Assembly (NCBI GenBank): GCA_964405435.1
Contig: CAYOOD010000031.1
Span: 1-64,000 of the forward strand
Direction of reading: 5' to 3'
Length of the DNA: 64,000 bases
From: DVEG01 sp964405435
GTDB taxonomy: Bacteria; Cyanobacteriota; Cyanobacteriia; Cyanobacteriales; Oscillatoriaceae
The notes below the pieces were generated by a model. The model searched no databases and was not told where the DNA came from. It saw only the letters and a list, made by a program, of their open reading frames with translations. Positions 25,929-35,369 of this stretch are shown piece after piece. The translations under genes were made by a program, and so were the position numbers. Each line of letters opens with the position of its first letter. The stretch's first letter is position 1.

Positions 25929-26684
25929 CTAGAATCTTTCTGCTGTCATCTGGCGAGCTCTGGCTAAATGCTCTTGAAGATTGGGCAGCCGTCTGCTCGC
26001 CCACAGTTGCAAATCTCGATTCTGCCCTATTTGCGCTTGGCGGTAAAAGAGGGCGATATCTTGATTGTGTGCATTCACCATTTCCTGCATGTAGGCTCGG
26101 TCGAACTCTGTACCAGAAAGCCTCGACAATTGCTCGACTCGCGCTCCGTTGTCTTCGCCCATGTTTGCGGGCAAGCTAACACCTAGCTGACAGGCTAGCT
26201 GCATGAGTTCGTTATTCACTCGCGCGTGTTCCTCAACCATCTGCCGCCCGTAGCGTCTCACCACCTCGCTCGATCCTCGTTGGGCTGCTAGCTGACCGAG
26301 ATAGATTTCCATCAAGTTGTCGCGGGCAGCTCGATCGATAAATTCTCGGTCGGCGGCGCTCAGCGATCGGTCGAGATCGCGATCGCTGGCAGGTTCTGAA
26401 AAATCTCCAGTCGTATTGCGATCGCTAGGAGTGTTCGACGGAGGAACCATGCGATCGGGATTGATGATACTGTTGTTATTTTCTCGCGGCAGGTCGATAT
26501 TGCCGGGAATGTCTTCCTGAGCGATATCAAAATGCTGAGAAAGAGACGGTTTGAAACTACCCGGCTCACGAGCGAGATGACTTGCCCATACCGGGGGGCT
26601 GATTAAAACACTCGCTCCAGCCAATCCCAGCGCGAAAGCCAGCGGCTTGGTCAGATTCTTGCTGATTCTTAGATTTCCTGACAT
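25929..26684 (-). CDS. exported DUF4142 (ferritin-like helical bundle) protein
   Basis: 251 residues. A signal peptide (residues 1-35, ending PPVWASH) is followed by a polar low-complexity segment (about 40-105) and a four-helix DUF4142 domain (about 108-250) with the repeated Glu/His pattern EIYLGQLAAQRGSSEVVRRYGRQMVEEHARVNNEL and MVNAHNQDIALFYRQAQ. In the family these residues line a ferritin-like bundle; metal binding has not been demonstrated here. Probably periplasmic. DUF4142 proteins often occur in stress or desiccation loci, in keeping with the neighbouring genes, but no specific function can be given. Confidence 0.88.
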   Translation of the reverse strand: MSGNLRISKNLTKPLAFALGLAGASVLISPPVWASHLAREPGSFKPSLSQHFDIAQEDIPGNIDLPRENNNSIINPDRMVPPSNTPSDRNTTGDFSEPASDRDLDRSLSAADREFIDRAARDNLMEIYLGQLAAQRGSSEVVRRYGRQMVEEHARVNNELMQLACQLGVSLPANMGEDNGARVEQLSRLSGTEFDRAYMQEMVNAHNQDIALFYRQAQIGQNRDLQLWASRRLPNLQEHLARARQMTAERF

Positions 26685-27576
26685 TTCTACCTCTTCGTTA
26701 CCGAAAACCTAATCGTTTGTACGGCTGATTTTTTCCGGCCAAATCTACCCAGTTCAGCGATTTACTTCAGCGATCGCTTTTCTTGCCTGTCGTTCTTTGA
26801 TATGCTGACAAGCTATCTACTTTAAGCCTGCGCCTGCTTTTGGCACTTGCAGGGAAAACATCGGAAAACAACACTGTTATAATACCCCGAGCATTTTTAT
26901 GCTTACATCCTCTATAGGAAGATTTCTGCAAATTCGATTTATCCGACTTTGGGCGCATTGATTTTATGGTTCATTCAAGCCTGTAACGAACTGGTATAAA
27001 CGGTATTTTTGCCATTTATAACTTAACCGACTTTGACAAAAAAATAGTCTAATAAGCGGACAGTTTCTTGAGAAAGTTTTGAAGAGTATAAGCTCGGAGA
27101 GAGAGCGAAACGAATCACCAGAAAAACATTAAGGGGTTTTCCCTGCTCTTACTTCTATCAAAAGAATGAAAAAATCTTGAGTTTGGCTGCGATCGCGCGA
27201 GGTTTATTATTAAGGGCAATTGGCTGCTTTCTCTCGCTTGGCATTCTGCAATACAAGTGAGCTTTACTCTCCCCTACTCCTTAAGAAATAAGTATTTTCG
27301 TTCCTGCGATAGAAGTAATAAAAATTATAAGATGATATCTTTTAAAAAGTGATAGCAAATGGAGGAAAGGCAAACTGTCCGGTAAATTTTTGCACGGTCA
27401 ACTAAAAAGCGAGTCGCCTGCAAGACAACCGATCGCGATGAAATATAAGGCAAACGCTCGTTTTGCAGGGTAGGAAGGCGCGCAGTCTGACTTCTGATTA
27501 GCTAGCTTTTGGATTTTTTTGCAAAATTTCTGCAAAAAATTAAAATTAACGCATAAGGGATATCACCGCAAAATCT
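26685..27576. other. long A+T-rich intergenic region upstream of the sugar gene block
   Basis: About 890 bp without a convincing gene. A TATAAT hexamer occurs at 26878-26883 without a well-spaced -35. Just before the fusion gene, TTTTTTGCA (27515-27523) pairs with TGCAAAAAA (27531-27539), a 9-bp hairpin 37 bases before the start codon that could act as a leader structure or attenuator. Confidence 0.45.
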
Positions 27577-30039
27577 ATGTCTCAACCCAACGGTCATGTC
27601 AAAAACAACGCTTCCAGTACCGTTACCCCAGCGGAAATGCGATCGCCCCTGACGGCATCAAGCTTGTCTCCGTCCGTGCCTGCATCTCATCCAAATTTCC
27701 AAGCATCCAACAAGAACTATCACGCACCAGAAGCCTTTACCAGCGCGCTCGATCTGGTTTGCCTCTCTCACTTGCGTTGGAATTTCGTTTATCAAAGACC
27801 GCAACACCTTTTGAGCCGCTGCGCCCGCGAAAGGCGGGTGTTTTTTATCGAGGAGCCAATTTTCAGCGACGATCCCGCAGCGCGGCTGGAAGTGACGAAA
27901 GACGAGAGCGGCGTTTGGGTTGCCGTACCGCACCTGCCGCACGGATTGAGCGAAGCCGAGCAACATGCAACTCAACAGGCGATCGCAGACGAGCTATTTG
28001 CACGATATCAGATTCAGGATTACGTCTGCTGGTACTACACGCCGATGGCGCTGCCTTTCAGCCAACACCTGAAGCCGCGAGCGATTATCTACGATTGCAT
28101 GGACGAACTTTCGGCTTTTAAGGGAGCGCCCCCCGTGATGAAAGAACGCGAAGCCGAATTGATGCGCCGTGCCGATTTAGTATTTACCGGCGGGCAGAGC
28201 CTTTACGAAGCCAAGCGCGACAAGCACCCGAACGTCTACGCATTTCCTAGCAGCGTTGATGTCGCGCACTTCGCGCGATCGCGCTACCTCACCGCCGAAC
28301 CCGACGATCAAGCCAACATTCCCCATCCCCGTCTCGGTTTCTTCGGCGTCATAGACGAGCGGATGGATGCCGAATTGCTCGACTCAATTGCTGCGGCACG
28401 CCCCGACTGGCACCTGGTAATCCTCGGTCCCGTTGTCAAAATCGATCCGGCAACTTTGCCGCACCGCGACAACATTCACTATCTCGGCGGCAAAGATTAT
28501 AAAGAACTGCCTTTGTACTTAGCAGGGTGGGATTTGGCGATGCTGCCCTTCGCCCGCAACGACTCAACCCGCTTTATCAGCCCCACCAAAACCCCCGAAT
28601 ACCTTTCTGCTGGCAAACCCGTTGTTTCTACCTCCATTCGAGACGTGATTCGTCCTTATGGAGAGCAGGGACTCGTGCGGGTTGCCGACACGGCTGCCGA
28701 ATTCGTGACGGCTGCTGAAGCCGCGATGAAAGAAGACACAAAAGAGTCGGGATGGCTCGATAAAGTCGATGCTTTTTTACAGCACAATTCTTGGGATCAA
28801 ACGTGGGCATCAATGGCGAAATTGATAGATTCTGCCTTAGCCTCGCAGCATCCTTCTCCCAACGGCAAAATCGGCGAAGCCATCAGCCTCAAACAGCCGC
28901 CTGCCACGATTACCAGGGAATTTTTTTTCGATTACCTGGTTGTGGGAGCGGGCTTCTCTGGCAGCGTCATTGCCGAACGCCTCGCCAGTCAATCCCATCA
29001 AAAAGTTCTCGTTGTTGACCGACGCAATCACATCGGCGGCAACGCTTATGATTGCTACGACAAGTCAGGCATTCTCATTCACAAATACGGCCCGCATATT
29101 TTTCACACGAATTCGCGGGAAGTTTTCGAGTACCTCTCGCAATTTACCGAGTGGCGCTCCTACGAACACCGCGTTCTCGCTAGCGTAGACGGACAGCTTC
29201 TTCCGATTCCAATCAACTTGGATACTATCAATAAGTTTTACGGACTGAACCTGAATTCTTTCCAGGTGGAAGAGTTTTTCGAGTCGGTGGCTGAACGCAG
29301 GGAACACATCCGCACCTCTGAGGATGTCGTAGTTAGCAAAGTCGGGCGGGAACTCTACGAGAAATTCTTCCGCAACTACACCCGCAAGCAATGGGGACTC
29401 GATCCGTCGGAACTCGACAAATCTGTCATCGCTCGCATTCCCACTCGCACCAACCGCGACAGCCGGTATTTCACGGATACTTATCAAGCGATGCCCCTGT
29501 ACGGCTTCACTCGGATGTTTGAAAAAATGCTCGACCATCCGAATATTAAAATCATGCTGAATGTGGATTACCGAGAAATCGAGAAGGCGATTCCCTGCCG
29601 CGAGATGGTTTATACGGGGCCGGTGGATGAATATTTCGAGTTTCGCTACGGAAAGTTGCCCTATCGTTCGCTGGAGTTCAAGCACGAGACGCACGACAAA
29701 CAGGTATTTCAGCCCGCACCGGTGGTGAACTATCCCAACGAACACCTCTACACTCGCATTACGGAGTTTAAATACTTAACGGGACAGGAACACCACAAAA
29801 CCAGCATCGTTTACGAATTTCCGCGCGGCGAGGGCGATCCCTACTACCCGGTTCCCCGCCCGGAAAATGCAGAAATCTACAAGCAATACAAGGCGCTGGC
29901 TGATGCGACGCCGGGGGTTTCTTTTGTAGGGCGGCTGGCAACTTACAAGTATTACAATATGGATCAGTGCGTGGCTCAGGCGCTGACGGTTTACAAGCAG
30001 ATTGCCAGCAAACTGCGATTGGGAAGTCAAAAGTGCTGA
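27577..30039 (+). CDS. fusion: glycosyltransferase (GT-B type) plus UDP-galactopyranose mutase
   Basis: 820 residues in two enzyme parts. Residues about 60-430 are a retaining-type glycosyltransferase: LSHLRWNFVYQRPQHLL, IYDCMDELSAF, RLGFFGVIDER, and the nucleotide-sugar site TKTPEYLSAGKPVVST. Residues about 450-815 are a UDP-galactopyranose mutase: FAD motif VVGAGFSGSVIAERLA, GGNAYDCYDKSG, HKYGPHIFHT, and YTGPVDEYFEFRYGKLPYRS. The mutase makes UDP-galactofuranose; the fused transferase may use it directly, building a galactofuranose-containing polysaccharide or glycolipid (inference). The junction is coded by a T8 run (28921-28928). The last five codons lie in the first copy of a 118-bp tandem duplication. 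Confidence 0.9.
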   Translation: MSQPNGHVKNNASSTVTPAEMRSPLTASSLSPSVPASHPNFQASNKNYHAPEAFTSALDLVCLSHLRWNFVYQRPQHLLSRCARERRVFFIEEPIFSDDPAARLEVTKDESGVWVAVPHLPHGLSEAEQHATQQAIADELFARYQIQDYVCWYYTPMALPFSQHLKPRAIIYDCMDELSAFKGAPPVMKEREAELMRRADLVFTGGQSLYEAKRDKHPNVYAFPSSVDVAHFARSRYLTAEPDDQANIPHPRLGFFGVIDERMDAELLDSIAAARPDWHLVILGPVVKIDPATLPHRDNIHYLGGKDYKELPLYLAGWDLAMLPFARNDSTRFISPTKTPEYLSAGKPVVSTSIRDVIRPYGEQGLVRVADTAAEFVTAAEAAMKEDTKESGWLDKVDAFLQHNSWDQTWASMAKLIDSALASQHPSPNGKIGEAISLKQPPATITREFFFDYLVVGAGFSGSVIAERLASQSHQKVLVVDRRNHIGGNAYDCYDKSGILIHKYGPHIFHTNSREVFEYLSQFTEWRSYEHRVLASVDGQLLPIPINLDTINKFYGLNLNSFQVEEFFESVAERREHIRTSEDVVVSKVGRELYEKFFRNYTRKQWGLDPSELDKSVIARIPTRTNRDSRYFTDTYQAMPLYGFTRMFEKMLDHPNIKIMLNVDYREIEKAIPCREMVYTGPVDEYFEFRYGKLPYRSLEFKHETHDKQVFQPAPVVNYPNEHLYTRITEFKYLTGQEHHKTSIVYEFPRGEGDPYYPVPRPENAEIYKQYKALADATPGVSFVGRLATYKYYNMDQCVAQALTVYKQIASKLRLGSQKC

Positions 30040-30256
30040 GTGCTGAATGCTGAGAAAAGTGCTGAGATTGGCAATCGGCAATGGGTAATCGAGAAAATAA
30101 CCAATTCCCCCTTTTATTACCAATTACCCATTCCTCATGGGAAGTCAAAAGTGCTGAGTGCTGAATGCTGAGAAAAGTGCTGAGATTGGCAATCGGCAAT
30201 GGGTAATCGGGAAAATAACCAATTCCCCCTTTTATTACCAATTACCCATTCCTCAT
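30021..30256. repeat. 118-bp tandem duplication overlapping a gene end
   Basis: 30021-30138 and 30139-30256 are identical except for one A/G difference near 30092. Copy 1 includes the final codons and stop of the mutase fusion; copy 2 is noncoding. Each unit contains GTGCTGAGTGCTGAATGCTGAG and mirror-image ATTGGCAATCGGCAATGGGTAAT / ATTACCAATTACCCATT elements. Confidence 0.95.
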
Positions 30257-30300
30257 TCCCAATGCCCAATTAGCAATAATTTAACGTCCGCAGGAGGAAC

Positions 30301-32565
30301 ATGACGATCGCAGAGCTGGAAGTCTGGGCTGGCGTGGAGTGTACGGTGAACCGCGTCGGCGATCGCTATTTCGACCAGTTGGAACGCAACGGGCACGCTT
30401 CTCGCCCGCAAGACTTGGATTTATTCGCACAGCTGGGGGTGCGTGCCATCCGCTACCCCGTTCTCTGGGAGCGCGTCGCCCCCGAGGGGCTTTCTGGCGC
30501 TGATTGGTTGTGGACGGACGATCGCCTCAATCGCTTGCGGGCACTCGGCATCCGCCCGATCGCGGGTCTAGTCCACCACGGCAGCGGGCCGCACTATACT
30601 AGCTTGGTCGATCCCAATTTTGCCACAGGACTTGCCGAGTTCGCGCGGGCAGTCGCCGATCGCTATCCCTGGGTAACGGATTACACCCCCGTCAACGAGC
30701 CGCTGACAACGGCGCGCTTTAGCGGACTGTACGGGCACTGGTATCCCCACGGGCGAGACGGGCAGACGTTTGCGCGGACGCTGCTGGTGCAGTGTCGGGC
30801 AACGGTACTGGCGATGCGTGCCGTCCGCGAGGTGAATCCGGCGGCGCGACTGATACAGACGGAGGATTTGGGCAAAACTCACAGCACGCCCAAGCTCGCC
30901 TATCAAGCAGATTTTGAAAACGAGCGGCGCTGGGCGAGCTTCGACTTGCTGTGCGGCAAGTTGACGCGCGATCGCCCGATGTGGAAGTACCTGCGATCGC
31001 ACGGCATCTCGGAAACCGAACTGAATTGGTTTTTGCAAAATCCTTGCCCGCCCGATCTCCTCGGACTCAACCACTACCTAACGAGCGAACGCTTTCTCGA
31101 CGAGCACCTCGAACACTATCCGATAGGGTCCCACGGAGGAAACGGACGGCACTGCTATGCTGACGTAGAGGCGGCGCGCTGCCATCGGGGCGCTGATGGG
31201 CCAAAACAACTGATAAAAGAGGCGTGGGAACGCTACAAACTGCCGATCGCAGTAACGGAAGTTCACGCCGGCTGCAGCCGCGAAGAGCAACTGCGCTGGC
31301 TGAAGGAAATTTGGGATGCGGCGCGCCAACTGCGGAGCGAGGGTGCGGACGTGCGGGCGGTGACGGCTTGGGCGCTCCTCGGTTCGTATGACTGGAATAC
31401 GCTCGTGACGCGCGCCGATGGCTATTACGAATCCGGCGTGTTTGACGTGCGAGGAAAGAACCCGCGCCCCACGGCGATCGCGCAGATGCTCAAAGCGATG
31501 GCAGCCGGAAGAGAACCCGAGCATCCCCTCCTCGACGTGCCGGGATGGTGGCACCGCTCCGATCGCCTGTTATATTCGCCGCACTCCAGGAGCGCCTCCC
31601 CCCACACCCCCACACCCCCACCGCCCCCAACCCCAAAGGGAACCCCTTGCTCCCACTCAGCACTCAGCACTTTTCACTCAGCACTTTCGGCTCCCTCCTC
31701 TTCCCGCCCGATCGCGATCGTCGGCGCAACAGGAACGCTGGGCAGTGCCTTTGCGCGAGTCTGCGAAAAGCGAGCGATTCCCTACCGCCTGCTGTCGCGC
31801 CGAGAGATGGACATTACCGATCGCGCTTCAGTAGAGCGGGTATTGGATGAATTGAATCCCTGGGCGGTTGTCAATGCGGCGGGATACGTCCGCGTAGACG
31901 ATGCGGAGCGGGAACCGGAAGCGTGCCTCCGCGCCAATACCGAGGGGCCGGCGATTTTAGCGGCGGCGTGCGGTAAGCGAAGCTATGCCGAAGGCAATCG
32001 CCACAAAATAGCGCTGCTGACGTTCTCCTCAGATTTGGTATTTGACGGGGCGTACACCAATCCCTACAAAGAAAGCAACGCCGTCGCGCCCCTGAGCGTG
32101 TACGGGCGCAGCAAGGCAGAAGCTGAGAAGCGAGTTTTGCAGTCTTTGCCGTCGGCGCTTGTGGTTCGCACCAGTGCCTTTTTCGGCCCGTGGGACGAGT
32201 ACAATTTCATTACAATTGCCCTGCGTCAGTTGGCGGCGGGGCAGATTTTCGCGGCTGCGGGAGACGCGATCGTTTCGCCGACTTATGTACCGGATTTAGT
32301 CAATACCAGCCTCGACTTGTTAATTGACGGCGAGGGCGGCGTGTGGCACCTTGCCAACCCCAGCGAGATTGCCTGGGCTGAATTGGCGCGGTGGGTGGCG
32401 AAACTGGCGGGGGTGAAAACCGGCTGCGTCGAAGCGCGCCCGATGCGAGAGCTGGGGCTCGTCGCTCCCCGTCCGAGTTACAGCGTTTTGGGGAGCGATC
32501 GAGGGGTTTTGCTGCCGGGGTTGGATAGCGCGATCGACCGGTACTTGCGCGATCGCGTTGTTTAA
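30301..32565 (+). CDS. fusion: GH1-like glycosidase plus RmlD-type NAD-dependent sugar reductase
   Basis: 754 residues, strong CAGGAGGA ribosome site. Residues 1-420: clan-A family 1 glycosidase fold with the acid/base motif TPVNEPLTTARFSGLYGHWYPHG and the nucleophile strand IAVTEVHAG (TE in place of the usual TENG). Residues about 430-462: a Pro/Thr/Ser linker (HTPTPPPPPTPKGTPCSHSALSTF pattern) encoded by noncoding-type simple repeats. Residues about 463-754: dTDP-4-dehydrorhamnose-reductase-like SDR with GATGTLGSAF and YGRSKAEAEK. The pair suggests trimming or making of deoxysugar-containing glycans; fusions of these two domains occur in cyanobacteria as far as I know. Actual substrates unknown. 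Confidence 0.87.
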   Translation: MTIAELEVWAGVECTVNRVGDRYFDQLERNGHASRPQDLDLFAQLGVRAIRYPVLWERVAPEGLSGADWLWTDDRLNRLRALGIRPIAGLVHHGSGPHYTSLVDPNFATGLAEFARAVADRYPWVTDYTPVNEPLTTARFSGLYGHWYPHGRDGQTFARTLLVQCRATVLAMRAVREVNPAARLIQTEDLGKTHSTPKLAYQADFENERRWASFDLLCGKLTRDRPMWKYLRSHGISETELNWFLQNPCPPDLLGLNHYLTSERFLDEHLEHYPIGSHGGNGRHCYADVEAARCHRGADGPKQLIKEAWERYKLPIAVTEVHAGCSREEQLRWLKEIWDAARQLRSEGADVRAVTAWALLGSYDWNTLVTRADGYYESGVFDVRGKNPRPTAIAQMLKAMAAGREPEHPLLDVPGWWHRSDRLLYSPHSRSASPHTPTPPPPPTPKGTPCSHSALSTFHSALSAPSSSRPIAIVGATGTLGSAFARVCEKRAIPYRLLSRREMDITDRASVERVLDELNPWAVVNAAGYVRVDDAEREPEACLRANTEGPAILAAACGKRSYAEGNRHKIALLTFSSDLVFDGAYTNPYKESNAVAPLSVYGRSKAEAEKRVLQSLPSALVVRTSAFFGPWDEYNFITIALRQLAAGQIFAAAGDAIVSPTYVPDLVNTSLDLLIDGEGGVWHLANPSEIAWAELARWVAKLAGVKTGCVEARPMRELGLVAPRPSYSVLGSDRGVLLPGLDSAIDRYLRDRVV

Positions 32566-32574
32566 TTGCGTTAT

Positions 32575-33645
32575 TTAGTTGATTTCGGGAACGAGAATGC
32601 GCCCCTCGTTCCCGGCGCGACTGTAGCGATCGAGTACGTCGGCGGCGATCGCTTTTCCCTTTCCCGATTCTACCAGCGCCACGCAAGCACCCCCAAACCC
32701 CGCACCCGTCAGCCTCGCGCCGAAGACTCCCGGAGTTTGCTGTAGCATTCCCACCAGCGTGTCTAACTCCGGTACGGAAACCTCGTAATCGTCGCGCAGG
32801 CTGGCGTGAGACGCATTCATCAACTCGCCAAAGCGCTTTGGTGAAACTCCCCGTACAGCTTCCAGCACGCGGTTATTTTCCGTGACGACGTGGCGAGCGC
32901 GGCGGCGCAAGGGTTCGGGCAAGCTTTCCACGTCTTGAGGATCGGTGATGTCTCTGAGCGCTCTAACTGGCAGCACGTGCACGGCTTCTTCGCACTCAGC
33001 GCGGCGCTGGTTGTAGCCGCTACTCGCCAAAGAGCGGGGAACGCCGCTATCAATGACGACAATTTCTGCTCCCGGCGGGAAAGGGAGTACCTGGCGTTCC
33101 AGAGTGCGGGTATCGAGAAAGAGGATATGTTCGGCATCGGCGAGGCTGGATGCCATCTGATCCATAATGCCGCACTGCACGCCGGCATAGTGAATTTCGG
33201 CTTGCTGGGCGAGCTGGGCAATTTCTACGTCGCCGATAGGCAGGTTGAGGAGCGATCGCAGTGCCCTGAGCGTCGCCACTTCCAGCGCCGCAGAGCTCGA
33301 CAAGCCAGAACCTATCGGCACCGAAGAGTTCACATAGACGTTCAGGTGCGGTACGGTGTAGCCTTCTTTTTCCAACAACCGGATGCAGCCGAGGATATAA
33401 CTGGCAAACCCAGACGGCGTATAGTTGATATCTAAAATACTGACCCGTTCGTCTAACTGTTCGGAATAGAAGTGGTGCTGTCCGTTTTTACTCAAGCCCA
33501 CCTGTACCGTCGTGCTTTGGGGAATTGCCGTCGGCAGCACGAATCCGTCATTGTAATCGGTGTGTTCGCCGAGGAGGTTGACACGCCCGGGCGCTCTGGC
33601 TTGTGCTTTTGGTGCGGTTCCGAATATCTGCTGAAAGTCTTTCAT
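32575..33645 (-). CDS. galK: galactokinase
   Basis: 356 residues. Phosphorylates D-galactose to galactose-1-phosphate (Leloir pathway). GHMP kinase motifs are all present: signature GRVNLLGEHTDYNDGFVLP (residues 21-39), ATP-phosphate loop PIGSGLSSSAALE (about 111-123) and the third motif ARLTGAGFGGACVAL near the C-terminus. Convergent with the GH1/RmlD gene with only nine bases between the stops. The partner galT lies 7.6 kb away on the same strand, separated by the A+T-rich island, which suggests an ancestral galactose locus was split. Confidence 0.96.
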   Translation of the reverse strand: MKDFQQIFGTAPKAQARAPGRVNLLGEHTDYNDGFVLPTAIPQSTTVQVGLSKNGQHHFYSEQLDERVSILDINYTPSGFASYILGCIRLLEKEGYTVPHLNVYVNSSVPIGSGLSSSAALEVATLRALRSLLNLPIGDVEIAQLAQQAEIHYAGVQCGIMDQMASSLADAEHILFLDTRTLERQVLPFPPGAEIVVIDSGVPRSLASSGYNQRRAECEEAVHVLPVRALRDITDPQDVESLPEPLRRRARHVVTENNRVLEAVRGVSPKRFGELMNASHASLRDDYEVSVPELDTLVGMLQQTPGVFGARLTGAGFGGACVALVESGKGKAIAADVLDRYSRAGNEGRILVPEIN

Positions 33646-34481
33646 AGTTTGTTGAGAGCGAAACTGCTCTGGGTGACATCTGGCGCGCGATCGCTCACTT
33701 CCTTGATTTCATCCCCGGTTACACGAGCCCCCCACCCCTGTTAAAAAAGGGACATAGCTTGCGTCCAGTATGAATGAAAATCCTGCCTTCTGACATCCTC
33801 CCTAAGAGGGGGGCGGTGGGCTGACGCTGAGCCTGCCACCTGCTATTGCAGTTCGTCCTTTGCGTCTGATGGCCCATTGCCTTCCATCGGGCTTGGTATT
33901 TTAGTCTAATTCTGCAATACAGTCAAGTTTTTCAAGCTTATTTTTATTATAAAATGTTACAAAATCTTGATAAATTGCCAAGTATTTGTATTATTTTTAT
34001 TAAAATTTGCCTTAGTCCTGCGACTGCGATCGCGATCGCCCTCTTAGCGTGACAAATATCACTCAGTTAAACCTTGACATCTTTCGTTTGATTCGATAAC
34101 TTATCTTTACGAGATAAAAATTAACGTATCTCGCAGTTGAAATCGCCTATCTAGAGGCAGGCACTTGCGTAACAACGAGAAAGCCGCTCGAACAAGAACT
34201 TTTGGCTTTCCCGTACTTGTTATGCGTCCTCGATCGGCTATAAAGTGCCTGCGATCTTTGTGGGGAAAGGGTTTGGGGGTTGGTAGCGGAGCCTTATTTA
34301 TTGGATAAGGCTGTAAGAAAAGTTGCTTGCCTAAAGGGTTTTGGGGATTTGATATCTGGCAAGAATCCGGCTATAGCGAACTATCTAAAGGAAAACAGAA
34401 ATTTTTAAAATTTCTGTTTTCCTATGAGTTGCATGCCGATTTTTTCAGAAAAAACCTTTGCAGAACCTCATCAAGATAAAA
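33646..34481. other. gene-free region at the left edge of the tailoring island
   Basis: About 830 bp. 33770-33900 has hairpins (CCTCCCTAAGAGG) and a TTTGCGTCTGATGGCCCATTGCC segment that looks like a decayed transposable-element end but matches nothing I can name. 33900-34140 is A+T-rich. A large nested hairpin is at 34157-34252. No gene. Confidence 0.4.
34157..34252. ncRNA. 96-nt nested stem-loop, candidate structured RNA or MITE
   Basis: Three nested perfect or near-perfect stems: GCAGGCACTT (34157-34166) with AAGTGCCTGC (34243-34252); GCGTAACAA (34167-34175) with TTGTTATGC (34217-34225, one G-U); GAAAGCC (34179-34185) with GGCTTTC (34204-34210). A 17-nt one-sided bulge (34226-34242) lies between the outer two stems. 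Direction and expression unknown. Confidence 0.5.
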
Positions 34482-35369
34482 ATGAAATATCAGGCTTCAA
34501 CCGTTCGCCAGTTTCTGGGCAGAGAAAGAGCGATCGTCAAAGATTACTTGCGCGATTCGACTATCTGGGATTGCATTAACCCTCGTCCCGATGATATTGT
34601 CATTGCGTCTTGCTACAAGTCAGGGACAACCTTAACCCAACAAATCGTCAATCTGATGGTGAACGGTCACGATGACTTTGAACACCTGCATGATTTAAGT
34701 CCCTGGGTAGAGCATACGGGCGATGCGATCGATGAAAAAATCGAGCAAATCGAACAACTGCGGCATCGGAGATTTTTCAAAACTCACTTGCCTTTTGAGG
34801 CTTTGCCTTATCATCCTACATGGAAATATATTTGTTTGGTAAGAGACGGCAGAGACGTGGGAATGTCTTTGTTCAATCACGTTCACGCTTTGACTCCGGA
34901 AGCACAGCTTACCTCTCCTGTGAATTTTCACAAACCCTCATCTAATTTTTCAGAATTTTGGGATGAATGGATAGAAACCGGTAAGCCTTACTGGGATTTC
35001 TTTGAATTTGTAAACAGTTGGTGGCAGGTCAGGCATTTTCCCAATGTCCTGCTGGTTCACTATGCCGATTTAATTCACCATAAGTCCGCTGAAATTGAAA
35101 AATTTGCTTATTTCATAAATAGAAGGCTTGACAGCGAACAGAAAGAAATGATATTGTACAAGTCATCGTTAGAATACATGAAAAAAGAGTCGAATAAATT
35201 TGAGCATCGGGATTTTCAAAAGCACAGATTTATTTACAAAGGCACAAACGGACGGTGGCAAAATGTGTTAAGCGATAAGCAGCTTAAGCGCTATGAAGAT
35301 CGGCTTGCCAACAGATTAGATGCGGGCTGCACGAAATGGGTAAAAAATGGGGCCTATTTGCCAATATAG
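34482..35369 (+). CDS. PAPS-dependent sulfotransferase
   Basis: 295 residues from ATG 34482 (a TTG at 34458 would add eight). Transfers sulfate from PAPS to an alcohol or amine. The 5'-phosphosulfate loop is SCYKSGTTLTQQ (about residues 44-55); the 3'-phosphate segment is LVRDGRDVGMSLFNH (about 123-137); KGTNGRW near the C-terminus corresponds to the third PAPS motif of the cytosolic sulfotransferase family. Cytosolic, no signal peptide. It is followed on the same strand by a dioxygenase, a methyltransferase and a PLP lyase, suggesting modification of a small hydroxylated molecule. A+T-rich codon use unlike the flanking sugar genes points to transfer. Confidence 0.9.
   Translation: MKYQASTVRQFLGRERAIVKDYLRDSTIWDCINPRPDDIVIASCYKSGTTLTQQIVNLMVNGHDDFEHLHDLSPWVEHTGDAIDEKIEQIEQLRHRRFFKTHLPFEALPYHPTWKYICLVRDGRDVGMSLFNHVHALTPEAQLTSPVNFHKPSSNFSEFWDEWIETGKPYWDFFEFVNSWWQVRHFPNVLLVHYADLIHHKSAEIEKFAYFINRRLDSEQKEMILYKSSLEYMKKESNKFEHRDFQKHRFIYKGTNGRWQNVLSDKQLKRYEDRLANRLDAGCTKWVKNGAYLPI

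Noticed and set aside
26767..26958. 63-residue minus-strand frame in the long A+T-rich gap
   Set aside because: No ribosome site, unlikely composition and a TATAAT-like region inside it.
33770..33900. Remnant of an IS200/IS605-type element
   Set aside because: Hairpins and a GATGGCCCATTGCC stretch look element-like but no transposase fragment or defined ends could be read.
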